Part shown: positions 1 to 11,158 of the stretch, one piece after another
Position numbering within the stretch: the first letter of the stretch is position 1
Layout: the number at the start of each line of letters is the position of its first letter
Source: Eonycteris spelaea
Lineage: Eukaryota > Chordata > Mammalia > Chiroptera > Pteropodidae
Reading direction: 5' to 3'
Length of the DNA stretch: 64,000 nt
Assembly: GCA_003508835.1 (NCBI GenBank)
Contig: PUFA01000092.1
Location: 6,181,501 to 6,245,500, forward strand
Notes under the pieces: model-generated
The model's database searches: none
What the model was told of the DNA's origin: nothing
Seen by the model: the letters and a program-made list of their open reading frames with translations, nothing else
Program-made: the position numbers and the translations under genes

Positions 1-161
1 TTTCTGCCAAAGGCATCCTTGATTGTTGCAGCATTATAACAATGACTGGAGATAAAGGCTTTAATCTGGTTTTCATTCCCCTTGGTTACTACAGAAAGGA
101 TATCCAAAGCATGCTTCAGGGATCTACACTTCGATGTGCAGTCAGGGATGGAAGAATTCAT
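1..161 (-). CDS. IBTK: IBTK first coding exon (partial, 5' end of the CDS)
   Basis: IBTK encodes the inhibitor of Bruton tyrosine kinase. The human protein is large (about 1,350 residues), with N-terminal ankyrin repeats, RCC1-like repeats and two BTB domains. It is reported to bind BTK and to act as a substrate adaptor for CUL3 ubiquitin ligases. Read on the minus strand, 161 to 1 is fully open from an ATG at 161-159 and encodes 53 residues plus two bases of the next codon. It starts MNSSIPDCTSKC, continues RSLKHALDILSVVTKG, and ends NAATIKDAFGR. This closely matches the mammalian IBTK N-terminus as I remember it, just before the first ankyrin repeat. The exon runs out at the window edge, so the rest of the gene lies to the left. 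The ATG is chosen because it aligns with the known start and non-coding sequence lies upstream. Ordinary six-frame ORF calling misses it because the frame is open-ended. Confidence 0.93.
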   Translation of the reverse strand, partial: MNSSIPDCTSKCRSLKHALDILSVVTKGNENQIKAFISSHCYNAATIKDAFGR

Positions 162-187
162 CCTAAATGTTTTTGTACTGTTTACTT
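162..187 (-). other. IBTK: IBTK exon 2 5'UTR and splice acceptor (approximate)
   Basis: Upstream of the IBTK ATG on the minus strand is a short A-rich leader, and before it a pyrimidine-rich stretch at about 193-225 (read on the minus strand). AG dinucleotides usable as the acceptor lie at about 189/188, 186/185 and 179/178. The first has the best polypyrimidine context, giving an exon start near 187. The choice among the three is inference. Confidence 0.5.
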
Positions 188-1109
188 CTTCAGAATAGTC
201 AAAAAAGACTAATTTTAAAAAATGAAAAAGCCAGGACACAAAAGTGCTTTCAGAAAGGTTTATAGAGAATAAATGGCCTGTTTAGGATTATAATTTAAAT
301 CCTCATGGCAAGAGTATAAAACTATAAATCTTTGTACAATTTATTTTGGCACTTAAATCAAAAATTATAAATTGCTCTATAAAGTTTATATCAAATACAA
401 GTTCTTTATCTAAAAAAAACCCGTGCAGTTTATAAATTATTCCTGGAGTCAAGCACCAAGGGGGAGTGAGGAGGGGAACTCCCCCTCCACACTGTCTGAT
501 CCGTTTAAATATCCATAATTGCAAGGGTGACCTATAAAAGAAAGGGTATGGAAGACAAAGTAAAAATTCAAAATCTACCTCTCATTCTCCTGAAATACTT
601 TACAATACAACTACTTTCATATTTAAGTGCCCCTAATTCTTATTAAAAAAAAAAAAAAAGTATCAACTTCTATCTTCCATTTGTAGTATTCTGTAGCTAC
701 ATGAGTATCCTCTCCTTTTTTTTCCAGTCTCATGTCTAAGGTTAACCTCTGTGTCTATATTCTGGAGTCTACCCCTCTCCTTCTAAAACTTTCATTCCTT
801 TTCTCCTGTATTTTTACAGTCTATTGGCTATGTCCCCACAAGCTATATACACACTTAAATCTACCATCTTTATAGGAATTTCATCCCAAACCCTCACCCC
901 TTAATCTATATCATCACCACCACCAACCACCACAATAAACAACACTCTAATCATTTAATTTTAATTAAATCATTTAATCTAATCATTTAAGTCCTTACAC
1001 TGTGATAATGTTCTCTCTGCCTAAAAGATCCTTCAACATAGGAGATGATAATTAAAGAACAGGTATCGAAACAACTGGAGAGCTTTACAGAAAAAAAAAC
1101 AACTTTAAA

Positions 1110-2145
1110 TATTTACTTTATATTTTAAACTAATATAAATTCTAGACAGCTCAAATACTAATAGAAAAAAATGACATCATAAAAGTACTAGATGAAAACA
1201 TAGGAGACTCTTTTTTATAATCTCAAAGCGCAAAAGGACTAAGTATGATTTGAAATCCAAAAATTATAAACACGATTAATTCAATCAGTTTAAAACCTAC
1301 ATGAAAAAATTTTAAAGAAAAAAAAGGAGAAAAAACTTCCCTTATAGTCTCTACAAATCAAGAGATCAACAAAATAAAAGTCAAAGAATATGACTTTTCT
1401 CCAAAAAGAGGAAATTTAAATTGATTTTTTAGAAAAGAGGCTCACCTCACACTAAAGAAATACAAATTACAATTATGAGATACCATTTTTTAGCTATCAG
1501 AATTGCAAAAATTAAAAAGATTGATATTATTACACACTGATGAAGCTGTGGGAAAATAGGAACTCTACACTACTGCTGGTGAAAGCATAAATTAGTACTA
1601 CTTCTATGTTGAGTAATTTACTAATGTCTCAAAATGTAAAATACACGTTCCTTCTGACCCAAACAATTTTACCCCTAGGAATTTATCCTGTAACTATATA
1701 TCCATGTGTGAAATGGCATAAGTACAAGAACATTCACTGCATCATTGTTTGAAATATAAACAATGGAAAAAACCTAGTTAAAAAGAAATTATGGTATGCC
1801 CATACAGAAAAATATTTTCATATATAAAAATAAACCAGCTACATAATATGATATGAAATAATCTCCAAGATATATTGTAAAATGTCTTTTAAAATTAGAT
1901 GCATTTCTAATACTATTTGTGAAAAAAATGTATATGTACGTACATGTTTATGCTGGAATATGCATGAAAAAATGTCTAGAATATACCAAAAAAATGGTTA
2001 AAGGTGGTTGCTCTGGGGAAGGGCTCCAATGGTTGGAGACAGGAATGGAAGGCATATGTACTTTTTACTGTGAACCCCTGTTGAAAGCTTTACCATGTGT
2101 ATGTATACCTATTCAAAAATAAATATCTAAAAATATAAATAAATG
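1110..2145 (+). repeat. Old L1 fragment, ORF2 3' part plus 3' end
   Basis: Sense-strand sequence resembles L1 ORF2 C-terminal coding DNA and the 3' end: the block around 1440-1760 reads like the usual 'isolated L1 3' ORF2' text, including the phrase for a 3' stretch 'tttatcctgtaac'. It ends in a short A-rich tail near 2120-2145. All frames are broken and the 5' end is missing. It is an ancient L1M-type copy. A 67-codon open stretch at 1919-2122 belongs to this 3' end and is not a gene. Confidence 0.65.
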
Positions 2146-2944
2146 CTAACATATTGATTAAAGAGGTCACTGGAAAGTATAGAAAACTCAACCATCATAT
2201 ATGAGCCTCACGCTTCCTTTTTTCCCAATGTTACCCTATCTGCTTTGCCCCATTCAGATCTGGAGAAATGAAATATCATAACTATTTATAAAACTACTAT
2301 TCTTCAGTTTCTTTACTACCTGTTAGAAAACTAACCACAAATATATTAGAAATTTTATATATCTAGAATGGACTACTTTGCACTAAGCATTTCTCATCAC
2401 CTTTTTATTATGAACTCCTAATTATCTTCTTCGTCCTCTGGATTTTAAATTAGTCAATTCATTCATAATGCCTAGTTTTTAAAGCTTTTATAGCAGAAAT
2501 TCTACACAAATTCTTTTCTCCAAAATATCAAACTATTATTCTATACTCCTGATTTGAACTACAAAGTGTTTGGTAGTTAGATGACATAAAGAAAAAGGTA
2601 GCAAAGCCTCAAGTAGTTTAAAATGTTAAAACTGGAACACATGATATAAGGTAAAATTCAAATGTAATTAATTTAATTCTATTAAGGCTTGCCATCATTA
2701 TATTTTCAAGGTCTTCATAATACCTGAAAGGAACTACTTAACGGTGAATCACTCAAACCCCACATGAAAGAGTTAAGATACAATAGAAAAGATTTTCCTA
2801 ATATAATTTAAAGAGAAAACAAAAGGATATAAAATATAAAAGTGATAGCAAACTAAAACATATATATAGAGAAGCACATAGAATACTATGAACATTAACA
2901 TGGAAATGACTAAGAGCTAGTTTTTTAGAGTACTATATATTTGG

Positions 2945-3150
2945 ATTCAAATTCAGCAATGCCTGCTGTTACCAATTATGTAACGAAAAATTACATAAAC
3001 TCTCCAAGCCCTCATTTCCTCATCAGAAAATGGAAACAATAACCACCAACCCCAAAGAATTACTGTAATGATAAATAAAACCACTTAGCATGGTGTCTGG
3101 CACCAAACATACATTCAAAAAACAGTAATTTTTATTACTATTATTTCTTC
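2945..3150 (+). repeat. MIR SINE
   Basis: Ancient mammalian MIR. The typical order is visible: a tRNA-related 5' half, a core around 'ctcatttcctcatcagaaaatgg', and the 3' part 'tggtgtctggca' followed by 'ttattactattatt'. Confidence 0.65.
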
Positions 3151-3689
3151 ATTAATGAAAAGGTAACACATTCAATCTCAAAGTTCATGTTTGAGATTCA
3201 CTGTTTCCACTACCTGGTTTCAATGCATACTCCTCCAAAAAAAACACACACACACTAAGGGTACCAATGACCTCTGAATTGCCAAATACTTTTGGATACT
3301 TTCAGTTCTTATCTTCCTTGTTTTTGAGTCATCAATATCACATTCTCCTAAGGAATCTAGAAAGGGATGCTGAAAGGCTAAGGAGCCACTGAAGCTTTTA
3401 AGCATGGGATCTCCTATCACTTCTTCCAAAAGTATGACCTTCAAATATTTGGGTTTCTCTCAATATTCCACCTTCATTCTCTTTTTCCTTTCTACTTCAT
3501 ATTCTCCTGAGATAATTTCAATCTCTCCTGTTAACTTCAACCTACATGCTCATAATCCCCAAATCTGTCTCCTGCCGTCCCATCTAAATTCCAGGCCCAT
3601 ATTTCCAATGCCTACTGTAAATGTTATTTATGAATTCAACAAATACTTATTAAAAGCAAAGAAAGCAAAGGAAACATATTTATTTAGCA

Positions 3690-3800
3690 TCTAATACATT
3701 CTTGATATTTCACATCACAGAGAGGTTAAGTAAGTCACTCAAATCATACCACCAGTAAAAGACAAGTTAGAACTCAAACACAGATCTATTTAACAGTAAA
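3690..3800 (-). repeat. MIR-like SINE fragment
   Basis: The reverse-strand MIR core is suggested by 'cacagagaggttaagtaa' and the following text about sets of 'aactcaaacacagatct'. Short and diverged. Confidence 0.4.
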
Positions 3801-4109
3801 GTCCAAGCTATTTCTACGGTACTACATCTCTTCTCCAGTGCATCCACAGTTAAGTCACAAGGTACTGAAAAAACAAAAACAAATAGGACTTAAATATTTT
3901 AGATAAAATGATAAAATATAGATTCATGGATACTTAATGAAAGTAATACTCATTTAACAACTGCATTGACTGAACAAAATTTATTATCTATCATACAGTC
4001 TCTACCATCAAAGGGTAGCAGTTTGATAAAGGAGACTGATTTACTTAATAAAAATATATCATGACTATAAATCTATGATAAACAAGTGACTCATAGGAAT
4101 GGGGAATAG

Positions 4110-4610
4110 ACAAGAGGGATCTAGGGAAATTTCCCACAGGAGATATATATAATCTAAGGCTTAGGATGAATACATGTTTGCCTGATAAATTCAGGGTGAG
4201 TAGGCACTGGATATAGAAGAAATAGTAAATAAAAAAGCACTAGAAACATCTTGGTCCATTCTGAAAATTCCAAGTAATTCAGAGGACAAAAATGAGTAAG
4301 GCCTAATATATATACAAGGATAGACTAGATTATGGACAGCCTTATGTGCCTTTTTAGAGCTAAAGAAAGTGAGCATTTCAGAGACATCTTTAGGGTCTTG
4401 AATTGATCAAATGTAGTGATGACTCCCAGGTTTCTGGCTTGATTACAGACAAAGCAACCAGGAAGATGTGTAAGGGGTAAATATTTTGGAAATTGGAAAA
4501 ACAAATGTAAAAAAAGGAATGAATAAAAATTAAAGTTGAAAATTTCTGTTTCATATGTGATGAATATGAAGTGTTGATGGGAAACTGAGCTGGCTACAAG
4601 CAATTGTTCA
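4110..4610 (+). repeat. Ancient interspersed repeat, family not assigned
   Basis: Contains diverged text typical of a common old mammalian repeat, e.g. 'gatgactcccaggtttctgg' near 4418-4437 and a 'gacagccttatgtgcc' block near 4335. It is related to the piece at 55250-55640. I cannot assign the family safely by eye. Confidence 0.35.
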
Positions 4611-4770
4611 ACCTTAGACTGGTCTATCAGAAAGGTGTTAGCTAGTAGGTTTAGCTCTCAAGAGTGGCTCACAATCTTACTTATCCTTGGTCGAGTTCAG
4701 TTGTCTTCCTAAAACCTAAACCTGATGATACTATTCTAACATATTCAACCAAAATTAACTAATATCTACA

Positions 4771-4928
4771 CAGACATATCTTGGAGATACTGCAGGTTCA
4801 GTTGCAGAACACTGCAATAAAGCAAACTGTAATATTTTTGCTAGTGGAGGGTCTAGTCTCCAATCTGTAAAAAAGATAACATCTGTGAAGTGCAATAAAG
4901 TGAAATGCAACAAAACAAGGCATGCCTG
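4771..4928 (+). mobile_element. Internally deleted Tigger1 (TcMar) element
   Basis: Non-autonomous mariner-type DNA transposon. The left end reads 'cagacatatcttggagatac' and the right end is its inverted counterpart '...aaggcatgcctg' followed by TA. The internal join '...tgtaat|tttttgctagtggagggtc' then '...aatctgtaaaaaa' matches a Tigger1 with the transposase gene removed. Length is 158 bp. The left TA target site is mutated (CA). Confidence 0.8.
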
Positions 4929-5094
4929 TATTTCATGTGTTAAGATTAGCAAGCCCTGTGACCTCAGGATGAGGATACCAATTAGGCCTACTAACCATGT
5001 AGCAAATAAAGTTCAGACTCTGAATTCAGAACACCTGAGAGAAACCCAGGTAGCCCACTAGTTAAAGACCCTGGGCACATCACAATTTCCTAAG

Positions 5095-5205
5095 CTTCAA
5101 TTCTCTCACTTTTAAAAAGGGGATAACAACTACTTATCTCCCGAATTGTTCTGAAAAATAAATGAGATAATTCATCCATATGTAAGCAACTAATAAATGT
5201 TAGGA
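5095..5205 (+). repeat. MIR SINE fragment
   Basis: Central and 3' MIR text: 'aaaaaggggataacaacta', '...aaatgagataattcat' and 'actaataaatgttagg'. Confidence 0.6.
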
Positions 5206-5369
5206 AAAGGGGGGGAAGGGATATACTGGTATACAGGTCAGAAAATGCCATAACTATACTAGAATCCTTGCTGCCTGGAATGCTTTTGACACAAACATTT
5301 CCAAGGCGCCCAACTTGCCCATGGTTTACAAACATAATATATACCAACTTTTGAGCTTTCATATGAACA

Positions 5370-5515
5370 AGCATAATGCTTTATATAATGTAGGTAATTT
5401 AATTCTCTTTTCAGCTTCATTGTTGCCCCTGTGTATATTAGCTTCATTTTACAATGAGGAAATTGGTGTGAAAGTTTAAGTAACCCATCCAAAATCACAC
5501 AGAAAAAAGTACTCT
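5370..5515 (-). repeat. MIR SINE fragment, reverse orientation
   Basis: Reverse-complement MIR core is visible as 'cattttacaatgaggaaatt' and 'gtaacccatccaaaatcaca'. Confidence 0.55.
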
Positions 5516-5609
5516 AGATTCTATCTATTCTACCCAAAATGCTCTCTCTAAATGCAGTTAGAAAATCTTCAATGAGAAGTAGAATAGTGTAGTAGAAAAA
5601 ATTACCCTT

Positions 5610-5750
5610 ATTTGTAGTCACAGAACTCGGTTCCTCTATCTTAAACCTTGGCCAAGTAACAATCTCTCTAATCCTCAATTTCTATATCAGCAAAACAATA
5701 ACAACCTGCCTCATAAGTGTGTACTTTGCCTACACATAAAGATTTTAAGC
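5610..5750 (+). repeat. MIR SINE fragment
   Basis: MIR-like order: 'cttggccaagtaaca', 'ctctaatcctcaatttct', then 'caataacaacctgcctcata'. Confidence 0.5.
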
Positions 5751-6735
5751 TCCTTAAGGGAAAAGAGAATGTCATACTTTATATTGCTCACAAAATATGC
5801 ATTTAGGAGGTAGATTTTTTAAAGAGCTCCCCTACATGTTTGTATCTATATTAAATTATTACAAAACTACAAATAAATGACTCAAAATGGAAGAATTTAA
5901 AAATTTTTAAATTCCTTCTGTAAGCCTTGAAAATTAATTTTAAAATATAAGCACTTACTACTTTAAGTAATTAATAGTTTAGCTTTATCAATATTGTATT
6001 TCATTCTAATGTTTTCTCAACTACAATCTGGGTCCGAGAGATACAAACGTCAATACTTTTATCAGTGCAAAACTTATTTTCACAATAGAAGAATTCCCAA
6101 AATTTTAGGGGGCAAGCACATCTCTAGATGGGGGCAAAGAATTACTGCCCTATTAATGAAACTAACTTTAACATCCTTTATAATAATTAACCAAGTAATT
6201 CTGATCTTTATGTAACAGGTACATTCACTTATGACCTATTGAACTTTATGGTCTCAAAACATAATGAGGGTTAAAAATGCAATAAGTTCCTTACATGAAT
6301 GCAGCATACTGAAATCCCTCAATACAATTTAAAAAAAAATAAATAGAACCATTTTTTAAATTTCTTGAAGTAACTGCTTTTACTAAAGCTACTGCAATAT
6401 CTATAACCGAATTTTATTTAGAAAAAAAAAACCAGCTCTTTCCTCATCTACCTTCATGTCAGCTTCTAAAAAACCAATAAAAATCAAGGATTTCAAAACA
6501 GAAAAAGGATTGAAGAGATTAAAAAAGGGGCTATACAAGGATGTGAATTTACACATCATGGGCATAGACACACTACCACTCATAAAAGTCACATTCTTTC
6601 AGTATTCTGATGAATTTCGACTTCCCAAATGCCCTACTTCGAGGCATTAAAAAAAAAAGTGCTACATCAATCTCTGCTTCCTGAAAGATATCCTGTCTGG
6701 TTAACAGTTTTATGAACTACGCTGGAAAACAGGAG

Positions 6736-6796
6736 GCGAGGAATGTCCAGGGTTAACTATTTCGCTGCGAGGATATCCAGGGTTAACTATTTCGCT
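6736..6796. repeat. Tandem duplication, two units of 31 and 30 bp, near the IBTK promoter
   Basis: Unit 1 is 6736-6766 and unit 2 is 6767-6796. The last 20 bases of each are identical (shared core 'tccagggttaactatttcgc'). Differences are confined to a few bases near 6741-6745 and 6771-6774. Each unit carries a GTTAACTATT core, resembling half of an HNF1-type site. It lies about 580 bp inside intron 1 from the putative exon 1 donor. Confidence 0.95.
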
Positions 6797-7373
6797 GCTG
6801 AAGTAAAACTTTTTTAGAACCTGGCATGTTACAAGAACAAAAGGCTTCTATACTCTCTAAAGGATATTCTTTGTCCTCCATCCCCCACCCCGACCCCCAA
6901 AAGAACAGGTCCCTTTTCACACAATCGATTACACTGAATTTCGGTATCCACACAGCAGACTAAAACTGTGACCTCACGAAAGAGAACAACGCCTGGAGGA
7001 ATGGCTTCAAATTGATGGCTAGAAGGAAGTGACCAGACAACTATTTGAAACTAGCAAGGCGACAGCGCTGGAGGGCGTGTCAGGCAGGTCCGCAACGTTA
7101 TACGTCGCCTGAACAGACCATTCATTTGCTTAGGGAGGAGGAGGGTAGGCGGCTGCTTGGACTCGGGACACTCTGCTCGCCCTGCGCCGCCTTGCGCGAA
7201 GCCCTGCAGCCTGGATGCCGCTGGGTCCCCTCCCCGCGGTCCTTCCGCAGTACCGGAGTCTGCGGTCACCCGCACTGTCTGCCAAGTGAATACTGTCCCA
7301 TCACCCCCGCCTGAAGAGACGCCGTCGTCTCAGCCCGCTCCGCACGGTCGGGCCACGTCGAGCCCTCCCTCAC

Positions 7374-7560
7374 CAGTCGCTAGATGAAAGTGCGCCCGCG
7401 GTCTACTCGGGGTGGGCACACAGCTGTGCAGGGACTCATCCTCAGTGAAGGCAACAGGAGGAACCGAACAGCGCCAGGGAAGGGCCGGTCCCCAGACTCC
7501 GGTGAGCTCTGGCCGCGGCAGCAGCTACAGCCGCGATTACAGGCACCGGGCAGGGGAAGC
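7374..7560 (-). other. IBTK: IBTK non-coding exon 1 (inferred)
   Basis: The 3' boundary is set by CTG|GTGAGG on the minus strand at 7374/7373, a good donor. The 5' end is a guess, placed 50-100 bp downstream of the paired CCAAT boxes. The exon would be GC-rich 5'UTR with a single upstream ATG. Another donor-like sequence was not excluded. Confidence 0.45.
7380..7439 (-). other. Possible upstream ORF in the IBTK 5'UTR
   Basis: If exon 1 is as inferred, it contains one ATG on the minus strand (7439-7437), opening 19 codons that read MSPCTAVCPPRVDRGRTFI and stop at 7382-7380, just before the donor. The base at -3 is A, a fair initiation context. Its use depends on the true start site and splice site. 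Confidence 0.3.
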
Positions 7561-7607
7561 AGGAAAAAGGGCCGGTGCGGACGGAACACAGGAACAATAT
7601 GGACGTT

Positions 7608-7647
7608 GATTGGCTGGGGCTCGTGTATGCCTCACGAGGATTGGCTG
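7608..7647 (-). promoter_or_regulatory. IBTK: Paired CCAAT boxes
   Basis: Two identical 9-mers GATTGGCTG occur at 7608-7616 and 7639-7647, so CCAAT faces the minus strand twice with 31-bp spacing, about three helical turns. Phased CCAAT pairs are typical NF-Y promoter elements and support a minus-strand start site a little downstream. Confidence 0.7.
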
Positions 7648-7669
7648 CTGCCTGTCAAGAAGTCCTCGC

Positions 7670-7677
7670 GTGGCAAC
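7670..7677. promoter_or_regulatory. RFX/X-box-like half site
   Basis: GTGGCAAC lies 23 bp beyond the second CCAAT copy. It resembles an X-box half. NF-Y and RFX sites are often neighbours in promoters, but one half site is weak evidence. Confidence 0.3.
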
Positions 7678-8764
7678 ACCTAAGCTGTGGCCTTTCCCGG
7701 GATTTCTAAGAGAGCGTGACCCTTCTGGCCTTGGGGCCACGGGCGCGAGGCGGGTATTGTAGGCCAACAGCGGTGGTGGAAATGCTCCTTCGGGGTCAGC
7801 TGTCGTCCAGGGAGAAACGTTGCCGGAGACTCGGAATTCAGGATAAACCCGGGTGAAGAGACAGCGCCCTAGAGATCCGGCGGAATGCCTGGGGCAGCCG
7901 GCACCACACAGAAGAAGCCGAAGGAGTAGGGATCTTGCACAGTAGAGTTTCCTCCCGTCGCCCTACTAGCGGGGTCACTGGAAAGCCAAAGGCGTTGTCT
8001 CTAAGAGGCACAGCCTCGCCCCTCGCTGGCCCGGTCATACACTTAGATTATCTGAGAGTCACACCCTTGGTCAGAAGGTGTCACTGCCTTTGTAAGGTCT
8101 ACTATGGAACCAGCTGCTGACCTGGGTCATGCCCCTCGGTGTCCGACGCCAGACTTGCACTATTCTCTTTTTCTCCTTTAATTCTTCCTCTAATGGAGCG
8201 TTTTAAAAGCGGTCGAGTGAAAAAAAAAATTAGGGAGGAAAGAAAAAAGCCAAAAATAGTAGCCTATAATGCAAACTAGGGTACCTAATGGGAAGCACTG
8301 CTGCGGAATGCCTCAGTAAGGCACTCAGTAAATGTTTGTTTAAGGAGGGGCAGTGTGACTCAACAACACTAGTGGAAGTTTGCTGTACAGCTCTGCCACG
8401 CTGTCAATTACATAAACCACTTAGTCTCTTATCTAAAAAACGAAGGAATTGGACTAGATGTCTTAAGGACAGCCCATTCAGCTTTACTCTCTTTTTTTGT
8501 AGCCTTCCCTGTGGAAGCCCAAATGGTTAGTAAAAGGGAAAGGGAAAATAACTAACTCTCTTGTTGTTACCCTTACCAATATATTCTATCTCTTTGCCCC
8601 TTATTCTAGGTGCCCAGCTTCCTACTTTGACATGTAACAAAAACCTGTTTGTACTGTAAAACTTGAGGGATTCTGAGAATAAGCTCTATATAATGATTTT
8701 TATATTCAAGAACAAAGAGGCCAGTAATGGCAAGTAAAGCTAATAATATATGTATTGACCTAAG

Positions 8765-8960
8765 TTTAAATCTTTTATCTGTCTCTTACTTGTATCTGGG
8801 CAAGTTAATTAGCTTTTCTGAGGCCGTGGTTTCCTCATTTGTAAAATAGGAGCAATAATGAATTTTAGGGTCGTGAAAATGTAATTGTAGATATATATAC
8901 ATCACTTAGCAGAGTTCCAAGGACAAAATAATACATCATAAATAGTAAATGTTACTTTTT
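8765..8960 (+). repeat. MIR SINE
   Basis: Good MIR order: 'tatctgggcaagttaatt', 'gtttcctcatttgtaaaat', '...gcaataatgaatttt' and 'cacttagcagagtt'. Confidence 0.65.
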
Positions 8961-8989
8961 ATAAATAAAGAAGTGTTTCCCTAACACTG

Positions 8990-9280
8990 GAATTATTCCA
9001 AGCAGTCATTCATTCATTTTAACAATTGCCAAGTACCAGACACCTGTAGTAAGCACTGGTGATCCAGTGTGAACAAAAACACACATAGATCCAGATAATC
9101 CCAAACATAAGACTATATTGCAACTTTTACAAGTACTATGAATAAATTAATAAATTAACAAGTACTGTGATAAATTAATCTGACTTCCCAAAAGAAGTGA
9201 CACTTGAACTAAGATCTGAAGAATGAATAGGAGATAACTAGATGAAGCACGAAAAAAAAGAACATTCCAGAAAAAGGGTT
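8990..9280 (-). repeat. Ancient L2-like repeat
   Basis: Begins with a degenerate 'cattcattcattttaacaa' and 'taccagacacctgtagtaag' (the reverse complement of a LINE2-type 3' end) and continues to 'gaacattccagaaaa'. Diverged. Confidence 0.35.
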
Positions 9281-10585
9281 ATGTTATTGCTCCCTATTTC
9301 TCAGAAAAATTAGGTGCTTTCAAAGATACTGGTTATTTGTAGAACAATATTGTAATGATCAGGAAACAGTACAAATGAAATACAATTAAATGAAAAATGC
9401 ATTGTAGATGTGGTTATAGGGAAGAAAGAGATGAAAATTAACCATTTGGCTTTTAAAAAATTTTTGTTTGTGTTTATACACAGAAGAAAGAAATATATCA
9501 ATAACAATGATTATCTCAAATTATGGGTAATTCTTAATTTCTATCATTTTGAATTTTGTAATTTATTTTTCTTTACAATGATTAAGTGTTGATGGATTTT
9601 AAAAAATCAAAGTTTGGAAAAATAATTGACTGGATTTTCTAAAGTAAACTTAAAAGAAGAAATAAATCTAGAAACGGCTTTAGAAGATTGCAATGATTTT
9701 GTTGGGGAGAAGTAGAAGAATAGGCTAGGCATCAGAAATGGAATTGGAAATGAAGCTGAAATTGAGCATTGCAGAAATGTTTTTAAGCCACATAACATTT
9801 TCAATAAACTCCCTAAATGCTATTTTTCCAAAATAAATTAATGGTACTATCCTTCACAGACAAAACTTATTTTGCTGTCATTCAATTTGTATAGAGGTAA
9901 GGAATGCCAATATTGCCCCTACTTCAGCTGGTGACAAGAGAGAATATTAAAACTCGTATGGTTCCAATGAATCAAAACACAAACCTGATCAGGTTCTGCA
10001 AGAATGATTATTACTACAGGAAGGTCAGCAGGGCAGCTTAAAGAAGATGACTAGAACCTTTTGTTTGGCCTCCTTCTCTTCTGCTCCAGATGGTTTTTCA
10101 TGTGAGACCCCTTGGCTGGTTGCAGCTTTCTGATACACACCTCAGCTTTGCCATTAGGGAGATAGCACTGAGTCCTCTGCCTCAAGCACAAAAATTCCAG
10201 TGGCATTGGATAAGCTTATATTGGCTCAGATTAAGTGAGGAGTGTCATGATTGACAACATCTATTAGAGTCACATGGTTGAAGGAGAGTCAAGAGTAGGT
10301 TCCTCCAAAGAAGGCAAGGTACAGGGCAAACAAAATAATAGGCAACTTGGGGTGTTTCTATACTATTAGATCCCAGGGATATGGTACCAGCTGCATTCTT
10401 CTTTTGTAATGATTATCCTTCAAATCCTCAGTGGAGGCCACCTCCTCACAAAACTGCGAAGCTTTCCCTGATGCCCTTTCCTAACAATTATCCCCTCTTC
10501 TCTATTACTATAACTTACTCATTATTGTGATACACTATATTGTTTTTAGATTTATTAGTTTTACATGTGGATGCAGTAAAAGCAA
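9281..10585. other. No gene; weak L1 3'-end-like piece only
   Basis: About 9395-9590 faintly resembles an old L1 3' end ('gtggttatagggaagaaaga'). The remainder shows no coding potential or recognised repeat. Confidence 0.4.
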
Positions 10586-10589
10586 GGGC

Positions 10590-10800
10590 CCTGGAGACAT
10601 TGCCTGGATATAAAGTTCTACTCCTTTTTAGTTGTGAAACCTCAGGAAATTACATAACCCCTCTATGCCTCAGTTTCTTTATCTCTAACATAAGATTAAT
10701 AGTTTTTTCTTCATAAAGTTCTTATGAAGATTAAATGAGATGATATCTGTAAAACTCTTGGTAGAACTGTTCTCACTTAATAAAAGTTGACATACTTCAA
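10590..10800 (+). repeat. MIR SINE
   Basis: Near full-length: 'gttgtgaaacctcaggaaa', 'atgcctcagtttctttatct', 'gattaaatgagatgatatct', then a 3' part ending 'cacttaataaaagttgac'. Confidence 0.7.
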
Positions 10801-10866
10801 CTCCTCTGGATGGATATATTTGCTTTAAAGCGTTTGAGGGGTAGGATGGAAGACACAAGGAATGAC

Positions 10867-10880
10867 CCACAAGATGGCAG
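10867..10880 (+). promoter_or_regulatory. CTCF-like motif
   Basis: CCACAAGATGGCAG matches the CTCF core with one off-consensus base. The first 13 bases are identical to those at 25881-25893. Motif only; occupancy unknown. Confidence 0.35.
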
Positions 10881-11158
10881 TGTTTGTATATAACTTTAAA
10901 ACGGTATAAGCTTGAAAGCGAAGTCCAACAAATCTAAAAATTCAAGGCAAATACCAAAGAAATTCAAGTCAAATTCAAAGCCTACATGAAGCAAGCAAAC
11001 TTGTAAGAAATCAAACCTATGAATTTGGTAAGCTTAGAGTTCTTTTAGAATCAAAAATCTGAACTCACCAAATTCTCCCCCTTTGCTATGACTTAAATTT
11101 GTATTATTCCTTTCTCAGCCCATTTTACTTAGAATTGCTTGTGTTCCTTCTTTGCCTG

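Larger units (their letters stand above)
188..7373 (-). other. IBTK: IBTK intron 1 (inferred)
   Basis: Inferred from the splice acceptor near 188 and a donor-like CTG|GTGAGG on the minus strand at 7374/7373, inside the CpG island. The intron is about 7.2 kb and AT-rich. It holds an L1 fragment, several MIR copies, a deleted Tigger1 and, near its 5' end, a 31-bp tandem duplication. I see nothing recognisable in 188-1100, 2150-2940 or 5780-6700 beyond A/T runs. No alternative exon could be supported. The donor position is inference. Confidence 0.6.
7040..8060. promoter_or_regulatory. IBTK: CpG island at the IBTK 5' end
   Basis: This is the only extended CpG- and GC-rich segment in the window, sharply bounded by AT-rich DNA on both sides. 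Such islands mark broadly expressed promoters. Its position upstream of the IBTK start, the CCAAT boxes in minus-strand orientation and the minus-strand donor all fit the IBTK promoter. Divergent plus-strand transcription is possible but not shown. Open frames through the island are by-products of GC content and lack any recognisable protein. Confidence 0.85.

Noticed and set aside
1919..2122. 67-codon plus-strand frame
   Set aside because: Part of an old L1 3' end.
7045..7767. Overlapping open frames on both strands in the CpG island
   Set aside because: Expected from high GC content. No recognisable protein, and the region reads as promoter plus 5'UTR. The longest minus-strand frame has GTG, not ATG, at its start.
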